Source: Planctomycetota bacterium (GTDB lineage Bacteria; Planctomycetota; Planctomycetia; Pirellulales; Pirellulaceae). Taken from it: a stretch of DNA of 12,066 nt. Shown one piece after another: positions 5,910 to 12,066 of the stretch. The position numbers and the translations under genes are program-made. The DNA is taken from positions 1 to 12,066 of the forward strand of contig JAJSAJ010000090.1 in the NCBI GenBank assembly GCA_024274855.1, in the 5' to 3' direction. Positions within the stretch are counted from its first letter, which is position 1. The number at the start of each line of letters is the position of its first letter. The notes under the pieces are model-generated. The model worked only from the letters and a program-made list of their open reading frames with translations. It did not search any database and was not told the origin of the DNA.

Positions 5910-6900
5910 ACGACCGCTGGTCGACCGTTTCGATCGCGTGCATACGAACTTGCGAGTCAGTGTGACCGATCGGTGCAACATTCGATGTTTCTATTGCATG
6001 CCGAATGAGAATGTTCGGTTCAAAGCGCGTTCGGAAATCTTGTCCTTCGAGGAGATCGAACGATTTGTTCGCATCGCAGCCGGGCTGGGGGTTACTCGTT
6101 TACGTATCACGGGTGGCGAGCCCTTGGTTCGAGCCGAGCTTCCGGATTTGATCCGAAGGCTGGCAAGCATTCCCGGCATTGTGGACATTGCCATGACGAC
6201 CAATGGATTGCTGCTGGCGGAATCCGCGATCGCTCTGAAAGAAGCCGGGCTTGGTCGATTGAATATCAGTTTGGACGGTTTGAGCGAAGAGACGTTTCAA
6301 CAGATCGCCAGGCGGAGCGGATTGGATCGGGTATTGGACGGCATATTCAGGGCGCGTGACGCGGGATTTCAACAGATCCGACTCAACGCGGTTGCCATTC
6401 GTGGATTGACTGAGGACGAGATCGTTCCGCTTGGGGCCTTCGCCCGAGCCCACGGGTTTGAAATGCGGTTTATTGAGTTCATGCCATTGGATGCAGATGG
6501 CGCCTGGCAGGCGGAACGCGTCTTGAGCGGACGGACGATTCGCGAACGGCTGGAATCACACTTTGGCCCGCTGGTTCCGCTTCCGCGCGTCGATGCCAGC
6601 CAGCCTGCCGTCGATTATGTGTTTGCCGACGGTCTTGGACGCATCGGATTCATCAACCCCGTTAGTGAACCGTTTTGCCAACATTGCAATCGGCTGCGGA
6701 TTACCGCGGAAGGCCAGATTCGAAATTGTCTTTTTTCGACGGTGGAATGGGATGTGCGGCGGTTGCTTCGCGCCGATGGTAGCGACCGAGAGATCGCTGA
6801 ACTGATCGAGGTCTGTATTGGTGCGAAAAAGATCGGGCATGGGATCGATTCGCCCGACTTTGTGCGTCCGGGACGAGCCATGTATGAATTGGGTGGCTGA
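5899..6900 (+). CDS. moaA: GTP 3',8-cyclase (MoaA), radical SAM
   Basis: A 333-residue radical-SAM enzyme for the first step of molybdenum cofactor synthesis, turning GTP into 3',8-cyclo-7,8-dihydro-GTP, which MoaC then rearranges to cPMP. The SAM-cluster cysteines Cys26-x3-Cys30-x2-Cys33 lie in TDRCNIRCFYCMP; the TGGEPL SAM-binding motif is at 71-76. The second, substrate-binding 4Fe-4S cluster is at Cys260-x2-Cys263-x13-Cys277 (FCQHCNRLRITAEGQIRNCLF). The functionally important C-terminal Gly332-Gly333 is present. It is therefore complete and looks active. GGGAG (5888-5892) lies 6 bases before the ATG, and the start overlaps the end of moaE. moaC is not adjacent and must be encoded elsewhere if the pathway is complete. 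Confidence 0.95.
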   Translation: MGAERPLVDRFDRVHTNLRVSVTDRCNIRCFYCMPNENVRFKARSEILSFEEIERFVRIAAGLGVTRLRITGGEPLVRAELPDLIRRLASIPGIVDIAMTTNGLLLAESAIALKEAGLGRLNISLDGLSEETFQQIARRSGLDRVLDGIFRARDAGFQQIRLNAVAIRGLTEDEIVPLGAFARAHGFEMRFIEFMPLDADGAWQAERVLSGRTIRERLESHFGPLVPLPRVDASQPAVDYVFADGLGRIGFINPVSEPFCQHCNRLRITAEGQIRNCLFSTVEWDVRRLLRADGSDREIAELIEVCIGAKKIGHGIDSPDFVRPGRAMYELGG

Positions 6901-6902
6901 CC

Positions 6903-7175
6903 GGCTGTGATCCCAACCGGGACGAGCCTAGGCTGGAGACGGTCTTGCGCGACGACTTCAGTAAGGATGTTCGTGGTGATTACACGCCCCACGGCGATGT
7001 TTCCTGGAAAAATGGCAAACTCACGCTCGGCTCGCGGGCGTCGATTCAATGTGGAATCGACGGTGTTGCCCGGGTGCTGAAGCCGACGGTCGCCAAAGCA
7101 TCTCCGCCGACCCAAAGCAACAGGACGGTCCCTTTTTACTGGGCCGTGTTTCAGCTAAGCGGCGATTGGCAGTGA
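6903..7175 (+). pseudogene. probable gene remnant after moaA
   Basis: This frame has no ATG start; it is open from 6888, inside the end of moaA, to a TGA at 7173. The first possible start is a TTG at 6945. The part from about 6924 reads DEPRLETVLRDDFSKDVRGDYTPHGDVSWKN and then GKLTLGSRASIQ, with the look of a beta-sandwich domain (DDF, D-x-G-D-V-x-W, GKLTL). I associate it loosely with extracellular planctomycete domains of the LamG or DUF1583 sort. After about residue 50 the resemblance ends and the sequence becomes featureless. A decayed or truncated fragment is the best reading; a real small protein or chance are alternatives. Confidence 0.35.
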
Positions 7176-7202
7176 GAAGAAAAGCCCCCGTCCCTTCTTA
7201 TC

Positions 7203-8606
7203 TCAAATGGTCCAGTGCCAATTAGGTTGCGATGTGATGCTTGTCGCATCGGGGAGTTCTGTTTGCAGCTTGACGGTGATCCGGGTACCCCGTCCTCGCC
7301 TACTTTCAATGGTCGCCCCGCCGCCAAACAATTTGGCGCGGTCTCGCATGCCTTGAAGACCAAAACGACCGGTCTTGACGGCGTTCGGATTAAAGCCGCG
7401 GCCGTCGTCGATGATCTCGAGTACGATAAGATTTCCGATCTCGGTTAGCCGAATCTCGATATGCTTTGCTCGGCCGTGGCGTCTGGCATTGGTGGTCGCC
7501 TCGCGCGTAATGTGAAAGACGGTTGCTTGCAGCAGCGGGTCAAAACGCTCGGTCGTTGTGCGATGGTGGAATTCAAATTCGATGTTGCCTTCGGCGGCTT
7601 CCTCCTGAATCAGATAGTCAATCGCCTCGACGATCCCCATTTCGTCAATGATCATTGGTCTCAGTTCGCTGATCAACCGTCTTCCTTCGCGGATCGCCCT
7701 GCCCAGGAACTTTGAGGCCGTTTCGACTGCGTCGTTCAGCTCCGGGGCCAGCTTGGCGAGCCGTGGTTGGACTCCCTGCAATGTCATGCGGGCGCCGACG
7801 ACATCCTGGATGAACCCGTCGTGGATTTCATAAGCAACCATTCGCCGCTCGCGGTCCTGAAGCTGAAGTAGCTGTCTGAGTAGTGATTCTTCAGCCTGGA
7901 GTTTCTCGAGGGCCTGTTTTCGTTCTGTAATGTCGGTTGCCAGAACCACCGCGCCGGTCGTCCGGTCGGAAATCCTGATCGGGCCAATGCGGATCGCTTG
8001 CCACGAGATGTTGCCCGTCCGTTCTGGGAATTCGATCTCCAGCGAGGAAACGTTCCCCGTTTCCAACACGGTCGCGACGGTTTCTCGCATTGCCTGTTGG
8101 GCGTCGAACGGTACATAATCGTAGATGGACTTGCCGATGATCGAATTGCGGGAAGTGCCTTTGGTTGATCGATTCGTGTCTTCAATGGTCCCGTCGGGCG
8201 TCAGGAATAGAATTAGATCAACGGCCGTTTCGGCGATCGATTGGCAACGCGAGTCGGTACACGTGCGATCGAATGCAACCATGTTGCACCCAACGATCGA
8301 CTCGCGGAACCGCAATGGACGCACGGTCCCGCAGTAGGCCGCGTCATCGATATGGAACGTAATCGACGCTGGCTCGCCCTGCAACGCGCGCCGGTGGGCG
8401 TCAAGCAGCGGTGCTTGAATGCTGCCCTCGCGCAATAACTGGGGCAGGTCAATTCCGGCAACCCCGCCAATGCTCTTGGTCAACTGTTGGCAACCGTTGC
8501 CAAAGCACGTCACCACGCGGAGCGAGACGTCGGTAGACCAGATGATCGCCGGCGTCGATGCGTCGACCAGTTGTTGCCAGGGAATCTCGTCTCGCGAAAA
8601 ACGCAT
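7203..8606 (-). CDS. PAS-PAS-HisKA_3 sensor histidine kinase
   Basis: A 467-residue soluble sensor kinase with no membrane segment. Residues about 8-112 and 120-228 are two PAS-type domains; the second ends in the typical VVLATDITERKQALEKL. A helical linker (228-255) leads to the HisKA_3 dimerisation domain, where ERRMVAYEIHDGFIQD places the phospho-acceptor at His262. The ATPase domain shows the N-box at EATTNARRH (Asn374 region), the G1 box DDGRGF (400-405), GRFGLQGM (413-420) and a GRGTRITVKL end. HisKA_3 kinases normally phosphorylate NarL/LuxR-type regulators; none is in the window. GAGAGG on the minus strand (complement of 8612-8617), 5 bases before the ATG, supports the start. Six cysteines (34, 39, 92, 107, 116, 121) fall in the first PAS region and the linker. 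It lies 136 bases downstream of the STAS gene on the same strand. Confidence 0.9.
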   Translation of the reverse strand: MRFSRDEIPWQQLVDASTPAIIWSTDVSLRVVTCFGNGCQQLTKSIGGVAGIDLPQLLREGSIQAPLLDAHRRALQGEPASITFHIDDAAYCGTVRPLRFRESIVGCNMVAFDRTCTDSRCQSIAETAVDLILFLTPDGTIEDTNRSTKGTSRNSIIGKSIYDYVPFDAQQAMRETVATVLETGNVSSLEIEFPERTGNISWQAIRIGPIRISDRTTGAVVLATDITERKQALEKLQAEESLLRQLLQLQDRERRMVAYEIHDGFIQDVVGARMTLQGVQPRLAKLAPELNDAVETASKFLGRAIREGRRLISELRPMIIDEMGIVEAIDYLIQEEAAEGNIEFEFHHRTTTERFDPLLQATVFHITREATTNARRHGRAKHIEIRLTEIGNLIVLEIIDDGRGFNPNAVKTGRFGLQGMRDRAKLFGGGATIESRRGRGTRITVKLQTELPDATSITSQPNWHWTI

Positions 8607-8742
8607 GATCGCCTCTCAAAATATGACGCGATCGTTTAGACGGTACCAGCGGCTCGCACAAACTCCAACGCCCATTCGAAACGGACCCGCGCCGTCCCTG
8701 TAACGGCGTTTGGCTTCGCACAAGGATGAAGGTTGGTCGGCT
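8607..8742 (-). other. gap between STAS and kinase genes
   Basis: These 136 bases contain no gene. GTTTGGCT (8708-8715) and AGCCAAAC (8745-8752) form an 8-bp inverted repeat that spans the STAS stop with a 29-base loop; without a T-run it is not a convincing terminator, so read-through from the STAS gene into the kinase is possible. Confidence 0.4.
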
Positions 8743-9117
8743 TTAGCCAAACCACCCCTTCTTGTTAAACGCCTTAATCGCCTTTTCTTCATCCTTTTGG
8801 ATATCAAAGACCTTGTTCAATTTCATGATTTTGAACACTTCGGCAACGTTGGGCGATATTTCACATAGTTTCAGATCGATAGCGTCCTTCTTGCATTTCT
8901 TATGTAGCAACACAAGCTTACCGATCATGGCGGATGACATGAACCCAACGCCACGAAAACTGACCAACAACTTCTTGCCTGTCGATGCCCGTTGAGCGGC
9001 TTCAAGAAGCTCTTCGCCAATCTTCTGAATCTTGGCTTCGTCTAAAATCTTGCTCTCGGCGAGGTTAACGACAAGCACCCCATCGTTTTCTTGAATTTGT
9101 AGCGATCCCATATCCAT
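8743..9117 (-). CDS. STAS-domain protein (anti-sigma-factor-antagonist type)
   Basis: A 124-residue cytosolic single STAS domain. Seen: strand GVLVVNLAESKILDEAKIQKIGEELLEAA, then KKLLVSFRGVGFMSSAMIGKLVLLHKKCKK, then IDLKLCEISPNVAEVFKIMKLNKVFDI, the fold order of SpoIIAA/RsbV. FMSSAM aligns with the phosphorylatable D-S-S-G motif, making Ser62 the likely site, but the Asp is Met and the Gly is Ala. Such proteins usually bind an anti-sigma factor or other serine kinase in a partner switch; none is seen nearby. The gene is rich in Lys and in AAG/TTG-type codons and is much lower in GC than its neighbours: about 40% over 8761-8940. I chose the ATG at 9117; the ATG at 9111 is equally possible, as neither has a strong Shine-Dalgarno. 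A T-run hairpin lies just upstream. Confidence 0.85.
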   Translation of the reverse strand: MDMGSLQIQENDGVLVVNLAESKILDEAKIQKIGEELLEAAQRASTGKKLLVSFRGVGFMSSAMIGKLVLLHKKCKKDAIDLKLCEISPNVAEVFKIMKLNKVFDIQKDEEKAIKAFNKKGWFG

Positions 9118-9137
9118 TACCCAGCGCCGTCCACCGG

Positions 9138-9164
9138 AAAAAAATGCACGGAGGCCATTCCTCC
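9138..9164 (-). terminator. hairpin with T-run upstream of the STAS start
   Basis: On the minus strand, GGAGG-AATGG-CCTCC (9164 to 9150) is followed after five bases by seven T (9144-9138), 20 bases before the STAS ATG. The stem is only 5 bp and the spacer is long, so it is a weak intrinsic terminator or attenuator candidate. Confidence 0.3.
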
Positions 9165-9326
9165 AAGCTAAACTATCCCCCTAGCGTACCATAACGGCCC
9201 AGCCAAAGCAATGAGTCCCAGGGGGAATGCGGAGGAAACGGGGAGCCGTACCGGTTTTGCCGGGAGATAGGCAGAATTGACAAGTTGTTTTCGGTGTATG
9301 GGGGTGGCAAAAGGTTTTGTGTGGTC

Positions 9327-9390
9327 GGCCACTGGTACGGAGAATGTGCTCGGGATCCGAGTTTCTGGCGGTATCACGACCCCAGTGGTC
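9327..9390. repeat. two-part stem structure
   Basis: GGCCACTGG (9327-9335) pairs with CCAGTGGTC (9382-9390) over 9 bp with one G:U. The enclosed segment holds a smaller hairpin, CTCGG-GAT-CCGAG (9349-9361). A long-range stem with a nested hairpin in a gene-free region could be a structured RNA or part of an intergenic repeat. Confidence 0.4.
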
Positions 9391-9548
9391 GCCGCCCAAC
9401 GGACACTTTCGGTTGATGCAGTTTCGCAAGGCGTTGCCCGGTGCCGGTGAGGGCTTGGTGCACGCGATCGAGCCGGTTGTTCGGACGTTGCAGCGGCCAG
9501 TCACGCGTAGTTTGCCGCAAAAAGCGTACGGCTTCCTGGTTCCTGTCA

Positions 9549-9571
9549 AAACGCGAGTTTGCCTCGCGTTT
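9549..9571. repeat. 9-bp hairpin AAACGCGAG/CTCGCGTTT
   Basis: Perfect 9-bp arms at 9549-9557 and 9563-9571 enclose TTTGC. It ends five bases before the first tandem repeat copy at 9576. Followed by GGTTAGG, not a T-run. Confidence 0.7.
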
Positions 9572-9575
9572 GGTT

Positions 9576-9730
9576 AGGATTCGCCAATCAATAACTGTCG
9601 CACTCTTCCGCGTACAGACCCCCGTGGGCTCGCCCCATGGGTGAAACAGTCTCGCAGCTAAGGAGGATCGCCGCACGAACGCCCCCCAGTAAACGCGACA
9701 ACAATTGATCCGCCGGTCCTTAGCAGATAG
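9576..9730 (+). repeat. tandem intergenic repeat, copy B
   Basis: This copy begins with a 28-base block (9576-9603) that matches 9790-9817 at 27 of 28 positions. It continues with the hairpin CCCGTGGG (9621-9628), loop CTCGC, CCCATGGG (9634-9641), where position 4 of the stem is a G:U pair. The tail TGAAACAGTCTCGCAGCTA (9642-9660) follows, and a more diverged part ends near TCCTTAGCAGATAG (9717-9730). It is offset from copy C by 214 bases. Its hairpin and tail are also related to 1438-1479. Confidence 0.8.
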
Positions 9731-9789
9731 AATCGACCACATGGATTTAGGACGCCATGATGGCTCTCGAAGCAATGCTCTGCGGACTA

Positions 9790-9950
9790 AGGATTCGCCA
9801 ATCAATAACTGTTGCACAAGTCCCGGGCCCCTATGAGCTCGTCTCATGGGTGAAGCAGCCTCGCAGCTAGAAGATGCCATGGAGGACCGGAAAGCTCGCG
9901 TCGTCCCCAATAAGAGCGACTGTAATTGGTGCGCCGCTCCTAAGCCATAG
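9790..9950 (+). repeat. tandem intergenic repeat, copy C
   Basis: Related to 9576-9730. The 28-base opening block (9790-9817) differs at one base. The hairpin is CCTATGAG (9830-9837), loop CTCGT, CTCATGGG (9843-9850). Relative to the other copies one G:C pair has become A:T by changes on both arms, and one C:G pair has become T:G, so pairing is kept. The tail GAAGCAGCCTCGCAGCTA (9852-9869) and the diverged end TCCTAAGCCATAG (9938-9950) parallel the first copy. Confidence 0.8.
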
Positions 9951-9992
9951 TGAGAAACTCGCTGCAAATGGACTTGCTCGGTCGCCCAGAGA

Positions 9993-10027
9993 GCGGAAAC
10001 GCCATTCCCGCCAGTGTCCGCTTTTTT
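9993..10027 (+). terminator. intrinsic-terminator-like hairpin with six T
   Basis: GCGGAAAC (9993-10000) and GTGTCCGC (10014-10021) pair over 8 positions with one mismatch, enclose a 13-base loop and are followed at once by TTTTTT (10022-10027). This is the best intrinsic terminator shape in the window. It would stop a rightward transcript 32 bases before the ATG at 10060, yet no rightward gene lies between 9118 and here. Confidence 0.45.
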
Positions 10028-10059
10028 CCAAAAAGGCCCATCAAACCCGGTGCAATCTC

Positions 10060-12066
10060 ATGAAACACTACTTCCTATTTCTGACAATCGTCATGTCTGC
10101 CGGCTTCCTATCGGCGCGCGAGCCGGTGTGGGTCTTCAATAACGGATCGGACACGGAGTTGATTTCGCTCGGGCAAGGACGGCTTCACCACGAAGTCGGA
10201 TTGACCAAGTTGATCCCGACCGGAACCGACCTGACCCTGACCATTCCGTTGGGCGCGGAGGACGCGTTCCGCGCGGCCGAGCGACCGTTCTTCGCCGTTC
10301 GGTACAAGTACAACACGACGATCACGCAGGCAGGCTTGTTTTTTACGACCGATACGTTGACAGTTCTTTCGGACAAGAGCTACTCGCCGTTTCCCGTCGT
10401 TGGGGACAGCACTTGGCGGACCGCGATCATCGATATGCGCAAATTCGACCATAAGCATTGGACCGGAACGATCACTTCGTTTCGGTTCGACCCGACCAAT
10501 CCGAGCGATACGGATTCCATTTATCAAGTTTCTCGACTCGGGTTCTTTCCGACGGAGGCGGAAGCACAACGTTTTCTCGATGCCGCTGTGGACGCCCCCG
10601 ACTATTCGGAGCCGGCGTGTTTCATCGGGCCGCTTGAGCGGGTTTTGGTTCCCGGCGGCTGTTTATTCGACGGGTTCGATCGGGCCGAGTTCATGCTCCG
10701 GTCGACAACCATCGACAATCCGTCCGAAACGACCGTTGTCCGATTCCGCCCAAGAGACGCGAAGGGGGATGAGTCTGTTGTTCCCGTGTGCCAGACGAAC
10801 GGCTGCGGATTCACGCATTTCATCGCGAGAAAGCCGGGGAAGTACCGCCTGGTCGAAGGGAAAGCTCCGTTGGACGACATTTCCAGCCTGGCGGTGGAAA
10901 CCCAGTGGGCGATTCGATTCGTCGTTGCGCGGCAATTGCTCGACGGCGCGGAGGCCCGAACGTTCCGCCCAAAGGATCCGATTTCGGATCCCGACTGGAA
11001 TGACGCAGTTGAATCGTTGGGCGAGTACGCTATCGATCTGAAACGCGAAGCCAAGCCGGCTACCCGTGCCGAAGCCGCCGTCGTTCTAAAAACAGCCATT
11101 CAAACCGCGTTGGGAACTGCCATCGAATCTCCCTTTACGAACGAGTACCTTACCCGCGACCGGATTCGAATCGGAGCGTGGGTCAATCCTCGCCAGGAGG
11201 CGATTGGAAAGGAGTTCATCGAAACGTACCGTTCCGGCGGATTCGACTGGATCATCGCTCACGGCGCACTGGCCGCGTCCGAACAGAGGGAGATGCTGCT
11301 CAAGGACTGCGACAGGTATGGCGTCGAACTGGTCTTGGGCGATGGCGCGTACAAGGACCCCGCCGCGGCGACTGCGGAATATTTTGACCATCCCTGTTTT
11401 GCCGGCACCTACGTTACCGACGAACCGGGGACCGATCAGTACGACAAACTGGCTGAGATCTGCAATGCATATTACAAAGAAACCGGTGGCAAACTGCCGT
11501 ACATCAACCTGCTTCCGATGTACGCGAACGCGGCGCAGTTGAAATACGGAGCCTCCGCCGCCGCGATTGAATACTACGATTCCGACCCCGAACTGTACAA
11601 AAAATATTGCGATGCGTTTTGCGAGAAGTTCGACGTGCCGTATATCTGTACCGATATTTATCCGCTCAACTGGGCCGATGGCAAACGCACTACATACAAA
11701 GACTATTGCGAATCGATCAATGTCATCGCAGCGTCCGCCCGGGAACATAACAAGGACTTCTGGTGTTGTATCCAGACGTTTGCGTGGGTCCCGAGCAAAC
11801 GAACGCCGACGGAATCCGAGTTTCGCTGGCAGTCGTACTGCATGTTGTCGTTTGGCTGCAAGGGCCTGCTCTGCTGGACGTACGCCGGGTACAAGCCGGA
11901 ATGCCCGTCGTTGATCACGGTCGACGGGAAACGAACCAACGCCTGGTATGACGCAGCCACCGTCTTTAAGGAGATTCGCAAAGTCTCCGACGCCTTTGTC
12001 CGCTATAAGAACATTGGCGCGCTCGCCCACAACTGTACTCGTAGTACGCCGTACCTGAAATTCAGC
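10060..12066 (+). CDS. exported glycoside-hydrolase-like protein, 3' truncated by window
   Basis: The frame is open for 669 codons from ATG 10060 to the window edge. Residues 1-19 (MKHYFLFLTIVMSAGFLSA, cleavage before REP) form a signal peptide, so it is secreted or envelope-bound. Residues 20-260 look like beta-sandwich. Residues about 281-345 resemble S-layer homology repeats (WAIRFVVARQLLDG, FRPKDPIS, then PATRAEAAVVLKTAI). From 369 the strand-helix pattern of a TIM barrel appears: IRIGAW, FDWIIAHG, VELVLGD, FAGTYVTDEPG, PYINLLP, PYICTDIYP, FWCCIQTFAW, KGLLCWTY. Glu455 in TDEPG is a candidate acid/base, and Asp532, Gln572 and Trp606 are other likely pocket residues. I infer a polysaccharide-acting glycosidase but cannot assign a family or substrate. 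It has 18 cysteines, many for an exported protein. No clear Shine-Dalgarno precedes the ATG; this start gives the signal peptide. It is not covered by any single annotated neighbour operon. Confidence 0.75.
   Translation, partial: MKHYFLFLTIVMSAGFLSAREPVWVFNNGSDTELISLGQGRLHHEVGLTKLIPTGTDLTLTIPLGAEDAFRAAERPFFAVRYKYNTTITQAGLFFTTDTLTVLSDKSYSPFPVVGDSTWRTAIIDMRKFDHKHWTGTITSFRFDPTNPSDTDSIYQVSRLGFFPTEAEAQRFLDAAVDAPDYSEPACFIGPLERVLVPGGCLFDGFDRAEFMLRSTTIDNPSETTVVRFRPRDAKGDESVVPVCQTNGCGFTHFIARKPGKYRLVEGKAPLDDISSLAVETQWAIRFVVARQLLDGAEARTFRPKDPISDPDWNDAVESLGEYAIDLKREAKPATRAEAAVVLKTAIQTALGTAIESPFTNEYLTRDRIRIGAWVNPRQEAIGKEFIETYRSGGFDWIIAHGALAASEQREMLLKDCDRYGVELVLGDGAYKDPAAATAEYFDHPCFAGTYVTDEPGTDQYDKLAEICNAYYKETGGKLPYINLLPMYANAAQLKYGASAAAIEYYDSDPELYKKYCDAFCEKFDVPYICTDIYPLNWADGKRTTYKDYCESINVIAASAREHNKDFWCCIQTFAWVPSKRTPTESEFRWQSYCMLSFGCKGLLCWTYAGYKPECPSLITVDGKRTNAWYDAATVFKEIRKVSDAFVRYKNIGALAHNCTRSTPYLKFS

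Larger units (their letters stand above)
9118..10059. other. long divergent intergenic region rich in repeats
   Basis: About 940 bases separate the leftward STAS gene from the rightward exported-protein gene. The left half (9118-9575) holds a T-run hairpin (9138-9164), a two-part stem (9327-9390) and a 9-bp hairpin (9549-9571). The right half holds two tandem repeat copies (9576-9730, 9790-9950) and a terminator-like hairpin (9993-10027). Several open frames cross it on both strands, but none has a recognisable domain or a ribosome-binding site, and they run through the repeats. Confidence 0.65.

Noticed and set aside
740..6900. folE and moaA as one GTP-to-pterin operon
   Set aside because: They are separated by a 525-base repeat-rich gap, a 3-kb oxidoreductase gene and the moaD-moaE gap; nothing shows common transcription.
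7173..7205. Possible bidirectional terminator between moaA and the kinase gene
   Set aside because: TGAGAAGAA and TTCTTATCTCA pair only with a two-base bulge, the stem is AT-rich, and no T-run follows.
9195..9416. Plus-strand open frame of 73 codons ending in an aromatic-rich peptide (GHWYGECARD, FWRYHDPSGRR)
   Set aside because: The composition is interesting, but there is no ATG or Shine-Dalgarno and no family I can recognise; it overlaps the stem structure at 9327-9390.
9576..9950. CRISPR array
   Set aside because: Only two copies, diverged, with a 214-base offset and no Cas genes; this is not a CRISPR layout.
9374..9967. Minus-strand open frame of 197 codons in the divergent gap
   Set aside because: It runs through both tandem repeat copies, whose 214-base offset is not a multiple of three, so the frame is not preserved between copies. 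The translation has no domain.
11086..12030. Minus-strand open frame of 314 codons
   Set aside because: The opposite strand encodes a continuous 669-codon exported protein with signal peptide and barrel motifs; the antisense frame reads as Arg/Val/Gly-rich with no domain.

Overview
The window looks like a chromosomal segment of a planctomycete, perhaps of the Pirellulales. No ribosomal RNA or other phylogenetic marker is present, so this is an inference. It rests on moderately high GC, long gaps full of GC-rich hairpins and short repeats, a fused FAD/Fe-S oxidase of nearly 1000 residues, a PAS-HisKA_3 kinase, and a secreted glycosidase-like protein. One intergenic repeat (about 1719-1791) would read as a 'GEAPAEP' peptide, which I remember as typical of planctomycete intergenic repeats.

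Layout, left to right. (1) 3-311: 3' end of a LON substrate-binding-domain protein, cut by the window edge. (2) 312-739: gap with a REP-like structured repeat containing GGGTCTGACCC. (3) 740-1372: folE, GTP cyclohydrolase I. (4) 1373-1897: gap packed with hairpins, including a perfect 21-bp GC-rich inverted repeat and a 124-bp nested inverted repeat. (5) 1898-6900: a five-kilobase same-strand block: FAD/Fe-S oxidoreductase, moaD (ATGA overlap), a 326-base gap with hairpins, then moaE and moaA (11-base overlap). (6) 6903-7175: probable remnant of a gene. (7) 7203-9117, minus strand: a PAS-PAS-HisKA_3 histidine kinase and, upstream of it, a STAS-domain protein with clearly lower GC. (8) 9118-10059: about 940 bases between divergent genes, with two diverged tandem copies of a roughly 155-161-base repeat at a 214-base offset, and outward-facing hairpin/T-run elements at both ends. 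(9) 10060-12066: an exported, Cys-rich, glycoside-hydrolase-like protein with an S-layer-homology-like segment, open at the right edge.

How the genes work together. MoaA starts molybdenum cofactor synthesis from GTP, and MoaD/MoaE form molybdopterin synthase; moaC is not in the window. FolE also converts GTP to a pterin, but for the folate branch. The FAD/Fe-S protein is of the D-lactate/glycolate dehydrogenase type and is probably co-translated with moaD, although its family does not need molybdenum. The STAS protein and kinase may form a signalling pair; no response regulator or anti-sigma factor is visible.

Most distinctive non-coding signal: a hairpin-plus-tail motif present three times (1438-1479, 9621-9660, 9830-9869). 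Its stem shows one compensatory base-pair change and two wobble changes, while the 3' tail is conserved. I found no complete new defence, mobile or biosynthetic system.
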